A DNA stretch of 64,000 nucleotides, taken from positions 1-64,000 of the forward strand of contig NZ_RKQN01000004.1 of the NCBI RefSeq assembly GCF_003814555.1, in the 5' to 3' direction. The position numbers were made by a program, and so were the translations under genes. Source of the DNA: Vulcaniibacterium tengchongense (GTDB taxonomy: Bacteria > Pseudomonadota > Gammaproteobacteria > Xanthomonadales > Xanthomonadaceae). The number at the start of each line of letters is the position of its first letter. Position 1 is the stretch's first letter. The notes beneath the pieces were generated by a model. That model worked only from the letters and a program-made list of their open reading frames with translations. It was not told where the DNA came from and did no database searches. Positions 52,352-61,306 of this stretch are shown piece by piece.

Positions 52352-53647
52352 CTATCGCGCCACCGGCAACAGCGGCCGCAGCAGCGCCAGGGTGCGCGCC
52401 AGCGCGCCGCGGCCGGTCTCCACCAGGGCGCGGCCGGCCTCGACCATGCGCGCGCGCGCGGCGGCGTCGTCCAGCAGCGCCTGCAACGCCTCGCGCACCG
52501 CATCGGCGTCCGCGCCGATGCGCAGCGCGCCGGCGTCGTCCAGGCGCTGCGCGATCTCGGCGAAATTGTGCAGGTGCGGCCCGGTCACCACCGCGGTACC
52601 GGCCGCGGCCGGCTCGAGCAGGTTGTGCCCGCCGACCGGCTGCAGGCTGCCGCCGACGAAGGCGACGTCGGCGCAGGCGTAGAAGTGGGTGAGCTCGCCG
52701 AGCGTGTCGATCACGAACACCGCGTCGTCCGGTTGCGGCCAGCGCGCGCGAGCGCGCGTCGACACCCGCCAGCCGGCCGCGCGCGCGGTCTCGGCGACGA
52801 CGCGGAAGCGCTCGGGATGGCGCGGCGCCCACAGCAGCAGCAGGTCCGGGTAGCGCGCGCGCAGGCGGCGATGGATCGCGACCATCGCCGCCTCCTCGTC
52901 CTCGTGCGTGCTCGCGGCGATCCACGCCGGCCGCGGCCCGGCCTGCCCGCGGCAGTGCGCGGCGAACTCCGCCAGGTCGGCCGGCACGGCGACGTCGAAC
53001 TTGAGGTTGCCGACCTCGGCCACCTGCTCCTCGCGCGCGCCCAGGCGCAGGAAGCGCGCCGCGTCGGCCTGCGACTGCGCCGCCACCGTGCGCACCGTGC
53101 GCAACGCGCGCGCGACCAACGGCGCGAGCACGCGGTAGCCGTGCAGCGAGCGCGCCGACAGCCGCGCGTTGAGGATCAGCGCCGGGATGCCGCGGTCGCG
53201 GCAGCCGAACAGCAGGTTCGGCCACAGCTCGGTTTCCATGATCAGCGCCGCGTGCGGGCGGAAGTGGTCGAGGAAGCGGCCGACCGCGCCGGGCAGGTCG
53301 TAGGGCAGGTAGACGTGCTCGACCGCGTCGCGCCATAGCGCCTGCACGCGCTCGGACCCGGTCGGGGTGATCGTGGTCACCAGCAGGCGCAGGTCCGGGC
53401 GCTCGCGGCGCAGCGCATTGACCAGCGGCACCGCGGCGTTGACCTCGCCGACCGATACCGCGTGCAGCCACAGCACCGGCCCGGGCGGGAGGTCGCCGTA
53501 CACCGCGTAGCGCTCGGACCAGCGCTGGAAGTAGGCCGGCTGGCGGAAGCCGCGCCAGATCAGGTGATAGACGGTGATCGGCGCGAGCAGATACAGGGCG
53601 ACCGAATACAGGCCGCGCAACAGGCGCTCGATGGGGTCCGTCGGCAT
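52352..53647 (-). CDS. waaA: 3-deoxy-D-manno-octulosonic acid transferase
   Basis: 431 residues, GT-B fold. Attaches Kdo to lipid A, anchored in the inner membrane. N-terminal hydrophobic helix (LLRGLYSVALYLLAPITVYHLIWRG), then WLHAVSVGEVNAAVPLVNALR, the EXXXXPN-like METELWPNLLF (catalytic Glu), NARLSARSLHGY and C-terminal ADVAFVGGSLQPVGGHNLLEPAAAG. Number of Kdo units added is not evident. Divergent from lpxL; TATCCT lies 6 nt before the ATG, giving a probable leaderless message. Start at 53647 fits the family (MPTDPIERLL). Confidence 0.95.
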   Translation of the reverse strand: MPTDPIERLLRGLYSVALYLLAPITVYHLIWRGFRQPAYFQRWSERYAVYGDLPPGPVLWLHAVSVGEVNAAVPLVNALRRERPDLRLLVTTITPTGSERVQALWRDAVEHVYLPYDLPGAVGRFLDHFRPHAALIMETELWPNLLFGCRDRGIPALILNARLSARSLHGYRVLAPLVARALRTVRTVAAQSQADAARFLRLGAREEQVAEVGNLKFDVAVPADLAEFAAHCRGQAGPRPAWIAASTHEDEEAAMVAIHRRLRARYPDLLLLWAPRHPERFRVVAETARAAGWRVSTRARARWPQPDDAVFVIDTLGELTHFYACADVAFVGGSLQPVGGHNLLEPAAAGTAVVTGPHLHNFAEIAQRLDDAGALRIGADADAVREALQALLDDAAARARMVEAGRALVETGRGALARTLALLRPLLPVAR

Positions 53648-53653
53648 CGCGCA

Positions 53654-53659
53654 AGGATA
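53654..53659 (-). promoter_or_regulatory. Candidate -10 box of waaA
   Basis: TATCCT on the minus strand, 6 nt before the ATG at 53647; 4 of 6 to consensus. Confidence 0.3.
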
Positions 53660-53824
53660 CCCGCGGCGGCGCGCGCTGTAGACCGGGACCGCCGCGCCAG
53701 CGCGCGTTCCGGCGCGGCGCCGAAGGGCGCGCGCCACCGACGCCGCGGTGCCATCCTGCGCCGCGTCGCGCACGCGCGCGTACGCCGGCCACGGCCCCGG
53801 TTTGGGATGCGCGCGCATGCCGCC

Positions 53825-53830
53825 TAGAAT
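53825..53830 (+). promoter_or_regulatory. Candidate -10 box of lpxL-like gene
   Basis: TAGAAT, 5 of 6 to consensus, 6 nt before the ATG at 53837; divergent from the waaA box. No Shine-Dalgarno sequence fits between. Confidence 0.5.
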
Positions 53831-53836
53831 CCGCGC

Positions 53837-54760
53837 ATGTCCGCGCCGCCCGCTTCCCCGCTTCTGCCGCCTCCGCTCGCTTTGCGCCATTGGCCGATGT
53901 GGCTGGCGCTGGCGGGCATGGTGGCGGGCGCGCGGCTACCGTGGCCGCTGCAGCGTCTGCTCGGCCGCGTCATCGGCGCGGCCGCGCTGCGGCTGGTGCG
54001 CGATCGCCGCCGCGCCGCCGAGATCAACCTCGCCCTGTGCTTCCCGGAGATGGGCGAGGCCGAGCGCGCGCGGCTGCTGCGCGAGACCTTCCGCGACCTC
54101 GGCATCGGCCTGTTCGAATTCGCCCGCGCCTGGTGGGGGTCGGCGACGCCGATGCGGCGCACCGCGCGCATCGAAGGCGTGGAGCGGATCGAGGCGATCC
54201 GCGCCCAGGGCCGCGGCGTGCTGCTGGTGTCGGGCCACTTCATGACCCTGGAGATCTGCGGCCGCCTGATGTGCGACCGCCTGCCGCTGGCCGGCATGTA
54301 CCGCCGCCACCGCAACCCGGTGATGGAATGGGCGGTCAAGCGCGGGCGGCTGCGCTACGCCGCGGCGATGTTCGCCAACGACGAGGTGCGCGCGGCGATC
54401 CGCCACCTCAAGCAGGGCGGCCTGCTGTGGTACGCGCCGGACCAGGACATGCGCGGCAAGGACACGGTGTTCGCGCCATTCTTCGGCGTGCCGGCGGCGA
54501 CGATCACCGCGACCCACCAGTTCGCGCGCCTGTCGGGCTGCGCGGTGGTGCCGTTCTTCCACCGCCGCGAAGGCGGCGACTACGTGCTGCGGCTGGGCGA
54601 GCCGCTGCCGGACTTCCCCTCCGCCGACGCGGCCGCGGACAGCGCGCGGGTGAACGCCGCGATCGAGGCGATGGTGCGCGAGGCGCCGAGCCAGTACCTG
54701 TGGATCCACCGCCGCTTCAAGCGCCGGCCGCCCGGCATGGCCGCGCCGTACAAGCGCTGA
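53837..54760 (+). CDS. lpxL: Lipid A lauroyl/myristoyl-type acyltransferase (LpxL family)
   Basis: 307 residues. Adds a secondary acyl chain from acyl-ACP to Kdo2-lipid A, inner-membrane peripheral. Catalytic H-x4-E is GHFMTLEICGR; LLWYAPDQDMRGKDTVFAPFFGVPAATITATHQFARLSG and YRRHRNPVMEWAVKRGR complete the LPLAT signature. LpxL versus LpxM/LpxP cannot be told from the sequence. N-terminal hydrophobic helix anchors it. Divergent from waaA, which acts just before it in the pathway, so shared control is likely. Confidence 0.9.
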   Translation: MSAPPASPLLPPPLALRHWPMWLALAGMVAGARLPWPLQRLLGRVIGAAALRLVRDRRRAAEINLALCFPEMGEAERARLLRETFRDLGIGLFEFARAWWGSATPMRRTARIEGVERIEAIRAQGRGVLLVSGHFMTLEICGRLMCDRLPLAGMYRRHRNPVMEWAVKRGRLRYAAAMFANDEVRAAIRHLKQGGLLWYAPDQDMRGKDTVFAPFFGVPAATITATHQFARLSGCAVVPFFHRREGGDYVLRLGEPLPDFPSADAAADSARVNAAIEAMVREAPSQYLWIHRRFKRRPPGMAAPYKR

Positions 54761-54991
54761 GCCGGACTTCTTCGACCGCGACGCCGCCGGGCCGGCCGCC
54801 GCTCGGCGTCGCAGCGACGCCACGCCCGACCCCAACGCGCCCGCTGCCGCGCACCGCTCCGTCGCCCGCGCACCGCTGGAAGGCGACGTCGGCGGGCACG
54901 GCCGCGGGAACGCCCTAGCCACATGCCCGCCCCGCGTGCGGCCGCCCGACGGCGCGGCGCCGCCGGGACCCGGCGCGGCCGTCCAGCCGCG

Positions 54992-56338
54992 CTACGCGCC
55001 CTGCCCGCCCTGCGGCGCGCCCGGGCTTTCCTGCCGCCCCAGCAGGCTGCCTGCGTACAGCGCCGCCAGCAGCAGGGTCAGGCTGCCCCAGAACGTCGAG
55101 TAGAACGCCAGATGGGTGTTGAGCGGGAACACGGTGACCACCAGCGCCCACATCGCCGGGCGCGCGCGCTCGCGCGCCTCGGGGTTGGCGAAGCGCCACG
55201 CGCGCCAGGCCAGCGCCGCGCCGGCGAACCACATCAGCAGGCCGAACGCGCCGGTCTCGGCGAGCACCTCGAGCACCAGCTGGTGCGCGTGCAGGGCCGG
55301 CCCGCCGCCCCAGGCGGCGATTTCGCCCGGCGCCGGGTCGCAGGCCGGGAAGGCCTCGCGGAAGCCGCGCGCGCCGACGCCGTTGAACGGATGCTCGGCG
55401 ATCATGCAGCCGGCCGCGCGCCAGATCCGCGCCCGCCCGGACAGCGCGCTGTCCAGGCCGGCGATGTCCGCCGACAGCGCCGGCGCGGTGCGCACCAGGC
55501 GCTCGCGCACCTGCGGCACGCCCAGGCCGAGCGCGGCGGCGGCGATCGCGCCGAACACGAACACCGCCAGCAGCTTCTTCCAGCCCAGCAGCCGCCAACC
55601 CGACAGCAGCAGCGCCAGCGCGTAGCCGAGCCAGGAGGCGCGCGAGCCGGCGAGCAGGATCACCACGCCCACCGCCGCCGCGCACAGCAGCCAGCCGAGC
55701 AGGCCGTAGCGGCGGCCGCCGACGAACAGCACGAACGGCGACATGCTCGCCAGCACCGGGCCGAGCTTCAGATTGCACGGGCCGAGCACGCCGCTGAGCC
55801 GGTCCGCCGCGGCGACCTGCTCCGGCGTGCACATGCCGTGGCCGGTGAGCGCGACCTTGGCGGCGTCGATCGCCGCGAACAGCGGGCTGGTGCCGGTCGC
55901 GGCCTGCACCAGCGCGTCGGCGGTCCACAGGGCGAAGATCGCGGCCAGGCCGGCGAAGGTGACGCGGCGGCCGCGCGCGCTCGCCACCGCCGCCGCGGCC
56001 AGCCACAGGAACGGCAGGTAACGCAGATCCACCGCGGCCTCGCGCAGCGCGCGCGCCGAATCGAGCGCGTCCAGCGCCGACACCGCCTCGGGCAACCAGT
56101 AGGCGAAGAACAGCACCGTGGTCAACGCCCAGGCCGGGTTGCTCAGCAGCTGCGCGCCGCCGCGGAAGCGCGACGCCAACAGGCCGACCAGGGTCAGCAG
56201 CGCGCCCAGCGCCAGCACTCCCTCCGCGTAGCCCGGCGCCGGCCACAGGGCGACGAACGCGAGGATCCAGGCCGGCGCCCAGCGCCAGCCGCGCGGGCGC
56301 GGCGCCGGCGGCGCGGGGTCAGCGCCGGGGTGCGGCAT
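54992..56338 (-). CDS. O-antigen ligase/polymerase-like membrane protein
   Basis: 448 residues, about 12 hydrophobic helices. Wzy/WaaL-type core with the periplasmic loop sequence VQAATGTSPLFAAIDAAKVALTGHGMCTPEQVAAADRLSGVLG and the conserved loop GVGARGFREAFPACDPAPGEIAAWGGGPALHAHQLVLEVLAETGAFGLLMWF, where H-x-H-Q-L..E..E..G matches O-antigen ligase family patterns. The protein probably joins O-antigen or another polymer to lipid A core, or polymerises a polysaccharide; I cannot tell. Start at 56338 overlaps the glycosyltransferase stop by 20 nt. Helped by waaA and lpxL nearby, an LPS role is likely. Confidence 0.82.
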   Translation of the reverse strand: MPHPGADPAPPAPRPRGWRWAPAWILAFVALWPAPGYAEGVLALGALLTLVGLLASRFRGGAQLLSNPAWALTTVLFFAYWLPEAVSALDALDSARALREAAVDLRYLPFLWLAAAAVASARGRRVTFAGLAAIFALWTADALVQAATGTSPLFAAIDAAKVALTGHGMCTPEQVAAADRLSGVLGPCNLKLGPVLASMSPFVLFVGGRRYGLLGWLLCAAAVGVVILLAGSRASWLGYALALLLSGWRLLGWKKLLAVFVFGAIAAAALGLGVPQVRERLVRTAPALSADIAGLDSALSGRARIWRAAGCMIAEHPFNGVGARGFREAFPACDPAPGEIAAWGGGPALHAHQLVLEVLAETGAFGLLMWFAGAALAWRAWRFANPEARERARPAMWALVVTVFPLNTHLAFYSTFWGSLTLLLAALYAGSLLGRQESPGAPQGGQGA

Positions 56339-57458
56339 CGGCGAGCTCGGCGTAGACGGCAAGCGTGGCCTCCTGCATCGCGCGCAGCGACAGCTGCGCG
56401 AAAAGCCGCATCGTATCCGCTGGCGCCGGCGGATGCGCAAGCAGCGCGCGCGCGGCGCGCTCCAGCGCGTCGGCATCGAACGGCGCGACCGCGCCTTCGG
56501 GCTGCCATTGTGCGAGCAGCTCGCCGACGCCGCCGTGATGCCAGCCGAGCACCGGCCGCCCCACCGCCAGCGCCTCCAGCGCGGTGCGGCCGAACGCTTC
56601 GGGCTTGCGCGACAGCTGCAGCACCAGGTCGGCCGCGGCATAGGCGCGGGCGATCGCGTCGGTCGGTTCGGTCAACGCGATCGCCTCGGCGACGCCGAGC
56701 CTCGCCGCCTCGCCTTCCAGCTCGGCGACGTAGGCGGCGCGGTGCGGCTCGCGCGCGCCGGCCAGCCAGAGGCGCGCGTCGATGCCGTGCGCGCGCAGGC
56801 GCGCCAGCAGGGCCAGCGCGTCGGCATGCCCCTTCAGGCGGGTGCCGCGGCCGGGCAGCAGCAGCAGCGGGCCGCCGCCGCCGAGCACCGGATGCCGCGC
56901 CGCGGCCCAGGCGCGCGCGCGCGGGTCGGGCCGCGGCGCGCGCGGGAACGCCGCCGGGTCGACGCCGCGCGGGATCACCCGCAGCCGCGCCGGCTCGGTG
57001 TCCGGATACAGCCGCAGCACGTAGTCGCGCACCGTCTCCGACACGCAGATCACCCGCTCGCCGCGGGTCATGACCCGGCTGTAGCGCGAGGGCGAGTTCA
57101 ACCCGTGCACGGTGGTGACCAGGCGCGGGCGCGCCGCCGCGGGCAGGCTGCGCAGCGCCAGCACCGCCAGCCAGGCCGGCAGGCGCGAGCGCGCGTGCAC
57201 CAGGTCGGCGCGCTCGCGCGCGAACAGCCGGCGCAGCGCGTACACGTGGCGCACGGTCAGCGGCGACTTGCGGCCGATGTCGAGTTCGACGTGCTCGGCC
57301 CCGAGCGCGCGCAGCGGCGGCACCAGGCGGCCGCCGGCGGAGACCACCAGCGCGCGGTGGCCGGCCGCGACCAGCGCCGCGGCGATCTCCAGCGTGGAGC
57401 GTTCGACCCCGCCGGAATGCAGCGCCGGCAGCAGTTGCACGACGGTCAGCCGGCGCAT
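56319..57458 (-). CDS. GT4-family glycosyltransferase
   Basis: 379 residues. N-terminal VVQLLPALHSGGVERSTLEIAAALVAAGHRALVVSAGG is typical of GT4 enzymes; the C-terminal half has the E-x7-E motif EAFGRTALEALAVGRPVLGWHHGGVGELL and GRGTRLKGHADALALLARLR. Retaining GT-B fold; sugar donor unknown. The gene overlaps the ligase-like gene by 20 nt, so the two form an operon, likely adding a sugar to LPS core or capsule. The ATG at 57458 fits the conserved start (MRRLTVVQLLPAL). Confidence 0.9.
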   Translation of the reverse strand: MRRLTVVQLLPALHSGGVERSTLEIAAALVAAGHRALVVSAGGRLVPPLRALGAEHVELDIGRKSPLTVRHVYALRRLFARERADLVHARSRLPAWLAVLALRSLPAAARPRLVTTVHGLNSPSRYSRVMTRGERVICVSETVRDYVLRLYPDTEPARLRVIPRGVDPAAFPRAPRPDPRARAWAAARHPVLGGGGPLLLLPGRGTRLKGHADALALLARLRAHGIDARLWLAGAREPHRAAYVAELEGEAARLGVAEAIALTEPTDAIARAYAAADLVLQLSRKPEAFGRTALEALAVGRPVLGWHHGGVGELLAQWQPEGAVAPFDADALERAARALLAHPPAPADTMRLFAQLSLRAMQEATLAVYAELADAAPRR

Positions 57459-57843
57459 CGGCGGCTCCGCGGTCGACGGCCGCCCCCGGACGCATCGTGC
57501 GGAAGCCCGCTGCCGCGCCGCGCGCCCTTGTCGCGCCGAGCGCAACGCAGGACCTGCGTTCCGATGCAGACCGCCGCTGTAAGCGCCGCAGGAGCGCAGC
57601 CGGCGCATGCCGACGCGCGACACGCCATGAATACGTCCCGGTAGGCTCTTCGGCGGCATCCCCGCCGCCGAAGGTCGCGCATCGGCATACCCCGGCCGCG
57701 CGCGACAGCGGGCGGGGCACTGGAAAGAACGAAAAGCAGATCCCGCGCGGCGCCCGGGACGACGGCAGGCGAGAAGGCGGGAATGGCAGGCACGCGTGTC
57801 TGCGGCGTCGAAGCGCGCACGGCGATGCGGCGCGGCCGCAGGG
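57459..57843. other. 385-nt gap without recognised gene
   Basis: Lies between two minus-strand genes, the glycosyltransferase and the zinc-finger protein. The frames on both strands are open only because of the high GC content, and the encoded peptides are Arg/Ala-rich with no known motif. I see no T-tract, strong palindrome or tRNA-like fold. Read-through of one transcript across it is possible but unproven. Confidence 0.5.
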
Positions 57844-58041
57844 TCAGTCCTCGAGCACGAATTCCGCGCCGCAGTACGGGCACTTCGAGCGGCCGCCCTC
57901 GGCCTCGATCGGCAGGTACACGCGCGGATGCGAGTTCCACAGCGCCATCGACGGCAGCGGGCAGCTCAGCGGCAGATCGCTGCGGTGCACGACGTAGCGC
58001 TGCTGGGCATTGGCCTGGGTCGAAGGGGCGTTGGCGTTCAT
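57844..58041 (-). CDS. zf-CHCC domain protein
   Basis: 65 residues. Small zinc-binding protein resembling NDUFS6/zf-CHCC proteins: LSCPLPSMALWNSHPRVYLPIEA, then KCPYCGAEFVLED, with Cys, His and a CPYCG knuckle for one zinc. Such proteins in bacteria are widespread, probably linked to respiratory-complex or metal-related roles; function is not settled. ATG at 58041 is chosen; earlier ATG at 58095 adds residues absent from the family. Located between the LPS genes and pirin without clear operon ties. Confidence 0.88.
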   Translation of the reverse strand: MNANAPSTQANAQQRYVVHRSDLPLSCPLPSMALWNSHPRVYLPIEAEGGRSKCPYCGAEFVLED

Positions 58042-58131
58042 GGCGATACGTGTGGGGCGAAGCGCGGGGCGCCCATTGTAGCCGCTCGCCGCCACGCCCC
58101 GGCCACGGGACGCCGACGCGCGACGAGGCGC

Positions 58132-58839
58132 CTACGGCGGCAGATCGAACAGCAGCACGTCGGCGCGGCCGTCGCCAAGGCCGCGCAGCCGCAGCGGGCC
58201 GCCCTCGTCGCCGAAGCCGAGCGCGTCGCCGGCCTGCAGCGTGCGCCCGCCGGCATCGACCGTGCCGCGCGCCACGTGCAGCCAGTACAGCCGCGCCGGA
58301 TCGAGCGCGTACTCGGCGCGCTCGCCGCGGTCCAGGCGCAGGTCGAGCACGCGGGCGTCCTGGCGGATCGCCAGGCTGCCGTCGCGGCCGTCGGGCGAGG
58401 CCAGCAGGGTCCAGCCGCGCGCGTCCTCCGGCACCGCCTGGCGCTGGGCGTAGGCGGGTTCGTGGTTCAGCCGCGACGGCTGGATCCAGATCTGCAGGAA
58501 GTGCACCGGCTCGGCGTCGGAGGCGTTGTATTCGCTGTGCTCGACGCCGTGGCCGGCGCTCATCCATTGCAGTTCGCCCGGGCGGATCGTGCCGCCTCCG
58601 CCGGTGCTGTCGCGGTGCGCCAGGCCGCCCGCCAGCACGTAGCTGAGGATCTCCATGTTGGCGTGGCGGTGCGGCGCGAAGCCGCCGCCGGGGGCGACCC
58701 GGTCCTCGTTGATCACCCGCAGCGGACCGAAGCCCATCCACGCCGGGTCGTAGTAGTGGCCGAAGGAAAAGGTGTGGCGGCTGTCGAGCCAGCCGGTCCT
58801 GGCCTGGCCGCGTTCGGCGGCGGGACGGGCGACGATCAT
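58132..58839 (-). CDS. Pirin family protein
   Basis: 235 residues. Bicupin fold; metal-binding motif GFAPHRHANMEILSYVLAGGLAHRDS (two His in HRH, plus Glu) and MSAGHGVEHSEYN with a further His. The family includes a quercetin 2,3-dioxygenase (YhhW) and transcription-related pirins; activity is not defined by the sequence. The C-terminal cupin lacks metal ligands as usual. Stop lies upstream of the zinc-finger gene by 90 nt; yceI precedes it on the same strand, 7 nt away, so they form an operon. Confidence 0.92.
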   Translation of the reverse strand: MIVARPAAERGQARTGWLDSRHTFSFGHYYDPAWMGFGPLRVINEDRVAPGGGFAPHRHANMEILSYVLAGGLAHRDSTGGGGTIRPGELQWMSAGHGVEHSEYNASDAEPVHFLQIWIQPSRLNHEPAYAQRQAVPEDARGWTLLASPDGRDGSLAIRQDARVLDLRLDRGERAEYALDPARLYWLHVARGTVDAGGRTLQAGDALGFGDEGGPLRLRGLGDGRADVLLFDLPP

Positions 58840-58846
58840 GGCCTGC

Positions 58847-59446
58847 TCACTTGCCCGGTGCGGCCGCGTCGCCCTTGGGCACGATGGCCTCGGTGGTGAT
58901 GCGGATGCTGACTTCGTCGCTGACGTTGGGCGCGTACTTGCCGAGGCCGAAGTCGCTGCGCTTGAGCGTGGTGGTGGCGTCGAAGCCGGCCGCCGGGCGC
59001 TTGGCCATCGGCTGCTCGCCGACCTTGTTGATCGTGGTGTCCAGCACCACCGGCTTGGTCACGCCGCGCACGGTCAGGTTGCCGTGCACGCGCAGCTTGC
59101 CTTCGCCGGCGGCCTCGACCTTGGTGCTCTTGAAGGTGATGGCCGGGTGGTTGGCGGCGTCGAAGAAGTCGGCGCTGCGCAGGTGCTCGTCGAAGTCCGG
59201 CACGTGCGAGTTGAGGCCGGCCAGCGGAATGGTGACCTCGACCTTCGACGCGGCGACGTCGGCCGGATCGTAGGTGATGCTGCCGTCGACCTGGCCGAAG
59301 TGCGCCACCGGGTGCGAGAACCCGAAGTGGCTCCAGCTGGCGATCACGTCGGTGTGGTTCGGGTCGATCTTGTAGGTGGTCGGCGCGGCGGCGGCGAAGC
59401 CGGCGACGGCGGCCAGGGCGGCGGCGAGAGCGAGACGCTTGAGCAT
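58847..59446 (-). CDS. YceI family periplasmic protein
   Basis: 199 residues. Signal peptide 1-21 (cut near AAA/APTTY) then a lipocalin-like YceI beta barrel that binds polyisoprenoid or amphiphilic ligands in E. coli and Thermus homologues. Motifs: YKIDPNHTDVIASWSHFGFSHPVAHFG, LNSHVPDFDEHLRSADFFDAANHPAITFKS and HGNLTVRGVTKPVVLDTTINK are all conserved. Physiological function is uncertain. First gene of a two-gene unit with pirin (7-nt gap). Sgaagga-like ribosome site is not clear (ccaggagaac lies upstream of the ATG on the minus strand). Confidence 0.93.
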   Translation of the reverse strand: MLKRLALAAALAAVAGFAAAAPTTYKIDPNHTDVIASWSHFGFSHPVAHFGQVDGSITYDPADVAASKVEVTIPLAGLNSHVPDFDEHLRSADFFDAANHPAITFKSTKVEAAGEGKLRVHGNLTVRGVTKPVVLDTTINKVGEQPMAKRPAAGFDATTTLKRSDFGLGKYAPNVSDEVSIRITTEAIVPKGDAAAPGK

Positions 59447-59554
59447 GGCGGTTCTCCTGGAATGAAGGGATCCAACGCCTTCCCCGCGGGGAAGGTTCCG
59501 GCGGCGAAACCGGCGCGGGCGAGCGCGTGCGCCGCCCCTTGGTACGCCTCCCGG

Positions 59555-59577
59555 CCTCCGCCCGCAAGCGGCGGAGG
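59555..59577. repeat. Inverted repeat between yceI and nitroreductase-like gene
   Basis: CCTCCGCC / GGCGGAGG (59555-59562, 59570-59577) around CGCAAGC, within the gap between the two minus-strand genes. REP-like composition; no T-tract. Confidence 0.4.
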
Positions 59578-59588
59578 GCCTGGCGGGA

Positions 59589-60179
59589 CTACAGGATCCG
59601 CGCCGCCTCGTCGAAGGACAGTCGCGGCGAACGCGGGAACAGCTTGGCCGGATCGCCGTGGCCGAGGTTGATCAGGAAATTGGAGCGGATCCTGGTGCCG
59701 GCGAAGAACGCGGCGTCGACCCGGGCGTTGTCGAAGCCGGACATCGGGCCGCAATCCAGGCCCAGCGCGCGCGCGGCGAGGATCACGTAGGCGCCCTGCA
59801 GGCTGCCGTTGCGCAGCGCGATCGTCTCCAGCTCGGCCTCGGGCAGGCCGTCGAACCAGCTCTTGGCGTCGGTGTGCGGGAACAGGTACGGCAGCTTCTC
59901 GTAGAAGGCCAGGTCGTGGGCAACGATGGCGGTGACCGGCGCGGCCATGGTCTTGGCGCGGTTGCCTTCGCTCAGCGCCGGGGCGAGCCTGGCCTTGGCC
60001 TCCTGGGACTTCACGAACACCAGCCGCAGCGGCGACATGTTGGCGCTGGTCGGCCCCCACTTGGCCAGTTCGTACAGCCGCCGCAGGGTCTCGTCGCTGA
60101 CCTCGCCGCCGAGCTCGTTGTGGGTGCGGGCGGTACGGAACAGCTGGTCGAGGGCGGCGTCGGTCAGGGCTGGGGTCAT
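59589..60179 (-). CDS. Nitroreductase-fold protein, RutE/HadB-like
   Basis: 196 residues. FMN-dependent nitroreductase-type oxidoreductase. [45 protein letters not shown] closely follows the malonic semialdehyde reductase RutE and HadB/RutE family, with [24 protein letters not shown] and INLGHGDP in the second half. A reduction of malonic semialdehyde or a quinone/nitro compound by NADPH is the family reaction; no other rut gene is present, so a pyrimidine-catabolic role is unsupported. Divergent from the ELM1-like gene; the two share overlapping -10 boxes. Confidence 0.88.
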   Translation of the reverse strand: MTPALTDAALDQLFRTARTHNELGGEVSDETLRRLYELAKWGPTSANMSPLRLVFVKSQEAKARLAPALSEGNRAKTMAAPVTAIVAHDLAFYEKLPYLFPHTDAKSWFDGLPEAELETIALRNGSLQGAYVILAARALGLDCGPMSGFDNARVDAAFFAGTRIRSNFLINLGHGDPAKLFPRSPRLSFDEAARIL

Positions 60180-60224
60180 GCGGGGGCTCCGTGGATGCCG
60201 CGCACGGCGCGGCGTTGGCGGGCA

Positions 60225-60234
60225 AGTGTAGAGT
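60225..60234. promoter_or_regulatory. Overlapping divergent -10 boxes
   Basis: AGTGTA (60225-60230) reads TACACT on the minus strand toward the nitroreductase-like gene, and TAGAGT (60229-60234) faces the ELM1-like gene on the plus strand; they share two bases, so one promoter should compete with the other. Confidence 0.35.
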
Positions 60235-60255
60235 CTGGCCCATGGCGGACAGCCG

Positions 60256-61299
60256 ATGCGCCCGGAACGGATCGATACGAACGTGCAACAAAGCGATGCC
60301 TTGGATGCGACCGTTCCGCAGGCGATCACGATGCCGGATTCCGGTCGCGCCGGCCCGGTGTGCTGGACCCTGACCGACGGCCATGCCGGCAACCGCCGCC
60401 AGGCCGAGGCGCTGGCCGCCGCATTGGGCGGCGAGCAGCGCCGCTGGACCCTGCAGCCGCGCGCGCCCTGGCGCTGGTGGGCGCCGCGCCGCGGCCCGGG
60501 CGCGGCGGCCGCGTTCGGCGCCGGCTTCGCCCGCGCCCTGGCCGGGCCGCCGGAGGGGCTGGTCGCGATCGGCTGCGGCCGCCAGGCCGCGCTGGCCACC
60601 CGCCTGCTGCGCCGGCGCGGCGCGCGCGCGGTGCAGATCCTCGACCCGCGCCTGGACCCGCGCCACTGGGACCTGGTGATCGCGCCGGAGCACGACGGCC
60701 TGCAGGGCCGCAACGTGATCGCCGTGCTCGGCAGCCTGCACTCCGTCGACGAGGCCTGGCTCGACGCGGCGCGGCACCGTTTCGCCGCGTTCGCCGCGCT
60801 GCCGCGGCCGCGCACCGCGTTGCTGCTCGGCGGCGCCAGCGCGCACGCGCGCTTCGACCCGGACTGGTACGACGCGCTGCTGCGGGGGCTGGCGCGGCAG
60901 CTGCGCGAGGAGGGCGGCAGCGTGCTCGCCACCGCCTCGCGGCGCACGCCGCTGCCGGCGCGGCAGAGCCTGCGCGCGCACCTGGGCGGGCTGCCGGGCG
61001 CGCTGTGGACCGGCGGCGCCGACGCGGACAATCCCTACCCCGGCCTGCTGGCCTGGGCCGACCGCATCGTGGTCAGCGCCGATTCGGTGAACATGCTGTC
61101 GGAAGCCGCGGCCACCGCGGTGCCGGTGTTCGTCGCCGGCCACGACCGCGTCGAAGGGCGGCCGCGGCGCTTCCTCGACAGCCTGCTCGGGCGCGACCGC
61201 GTACGCCCGTTCGGCCCCGCGCTCGCCGCCTGGCCGGTGGTGCCGCTGCGCGAGACCGCGCGCGTCGCCGGCGAAGTCGCCGCGCGCCTGGGCCTGTAG
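60256..61299 (+). CDS. Mitochondrial-fission ELM1-like family protein
   Basis: 347 residues. Family (DUF1022/ELM1-like) with GT-B-like architecture: N-terminal [23 protein letters not shown], then [25 protein letters not shown] and a C-terminal [36 protein letters not shown]. Similar to glycosyltransferase-type proteins acting on lipids, but the biochemistry in bacteria is not known. A start at ATG 60331 ([12 protein letters not shown]) is possible, as the first 25 residues are not conserved. Stop lies 8 nt from the convergent glnE end. Perhaps envelope-related, by fold only. Confidence 0.85.
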   Translation: MRPERIDTNVQQSDALDATVPQAITMPDSGRAGPVCWTLTDGHAGNRRQAEALAAALGGEQRRWTLQPRAPWRWWAPRRGPGAAAAFGAGFARALAGPPEGLVAIGCGRQAALATRLLRRRGARAVQILDPRLDPRHWDLVIAPEHDGLQGRNVIAVLGSLHSVDEAWLDAARHRFAAFAALPRPRTALLLGGASAHARFDPDWYDALLRGLARQLREEGGSVLATASRRTPLPARQSLRAHLGGLPGALWTGGADADNPYPGLLAWADRIVVSADSVNMLSEAAATAVPVFVAGHDRVEGRPRRFLDSLLGRDRVRPFGPALAAWPVVPLRETARVAGEVAARLGL

Positions 61300-61306
61300 C
61301 GCGCGG

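Noticed and set aside
57497-57997. Possible plus-strand 166-residue gene in the gap after the glycosyltransferase
   Set aside because: Basic, low-complexity composition, no ribosome site and overlap with the zinc-finger gene; likely chance.
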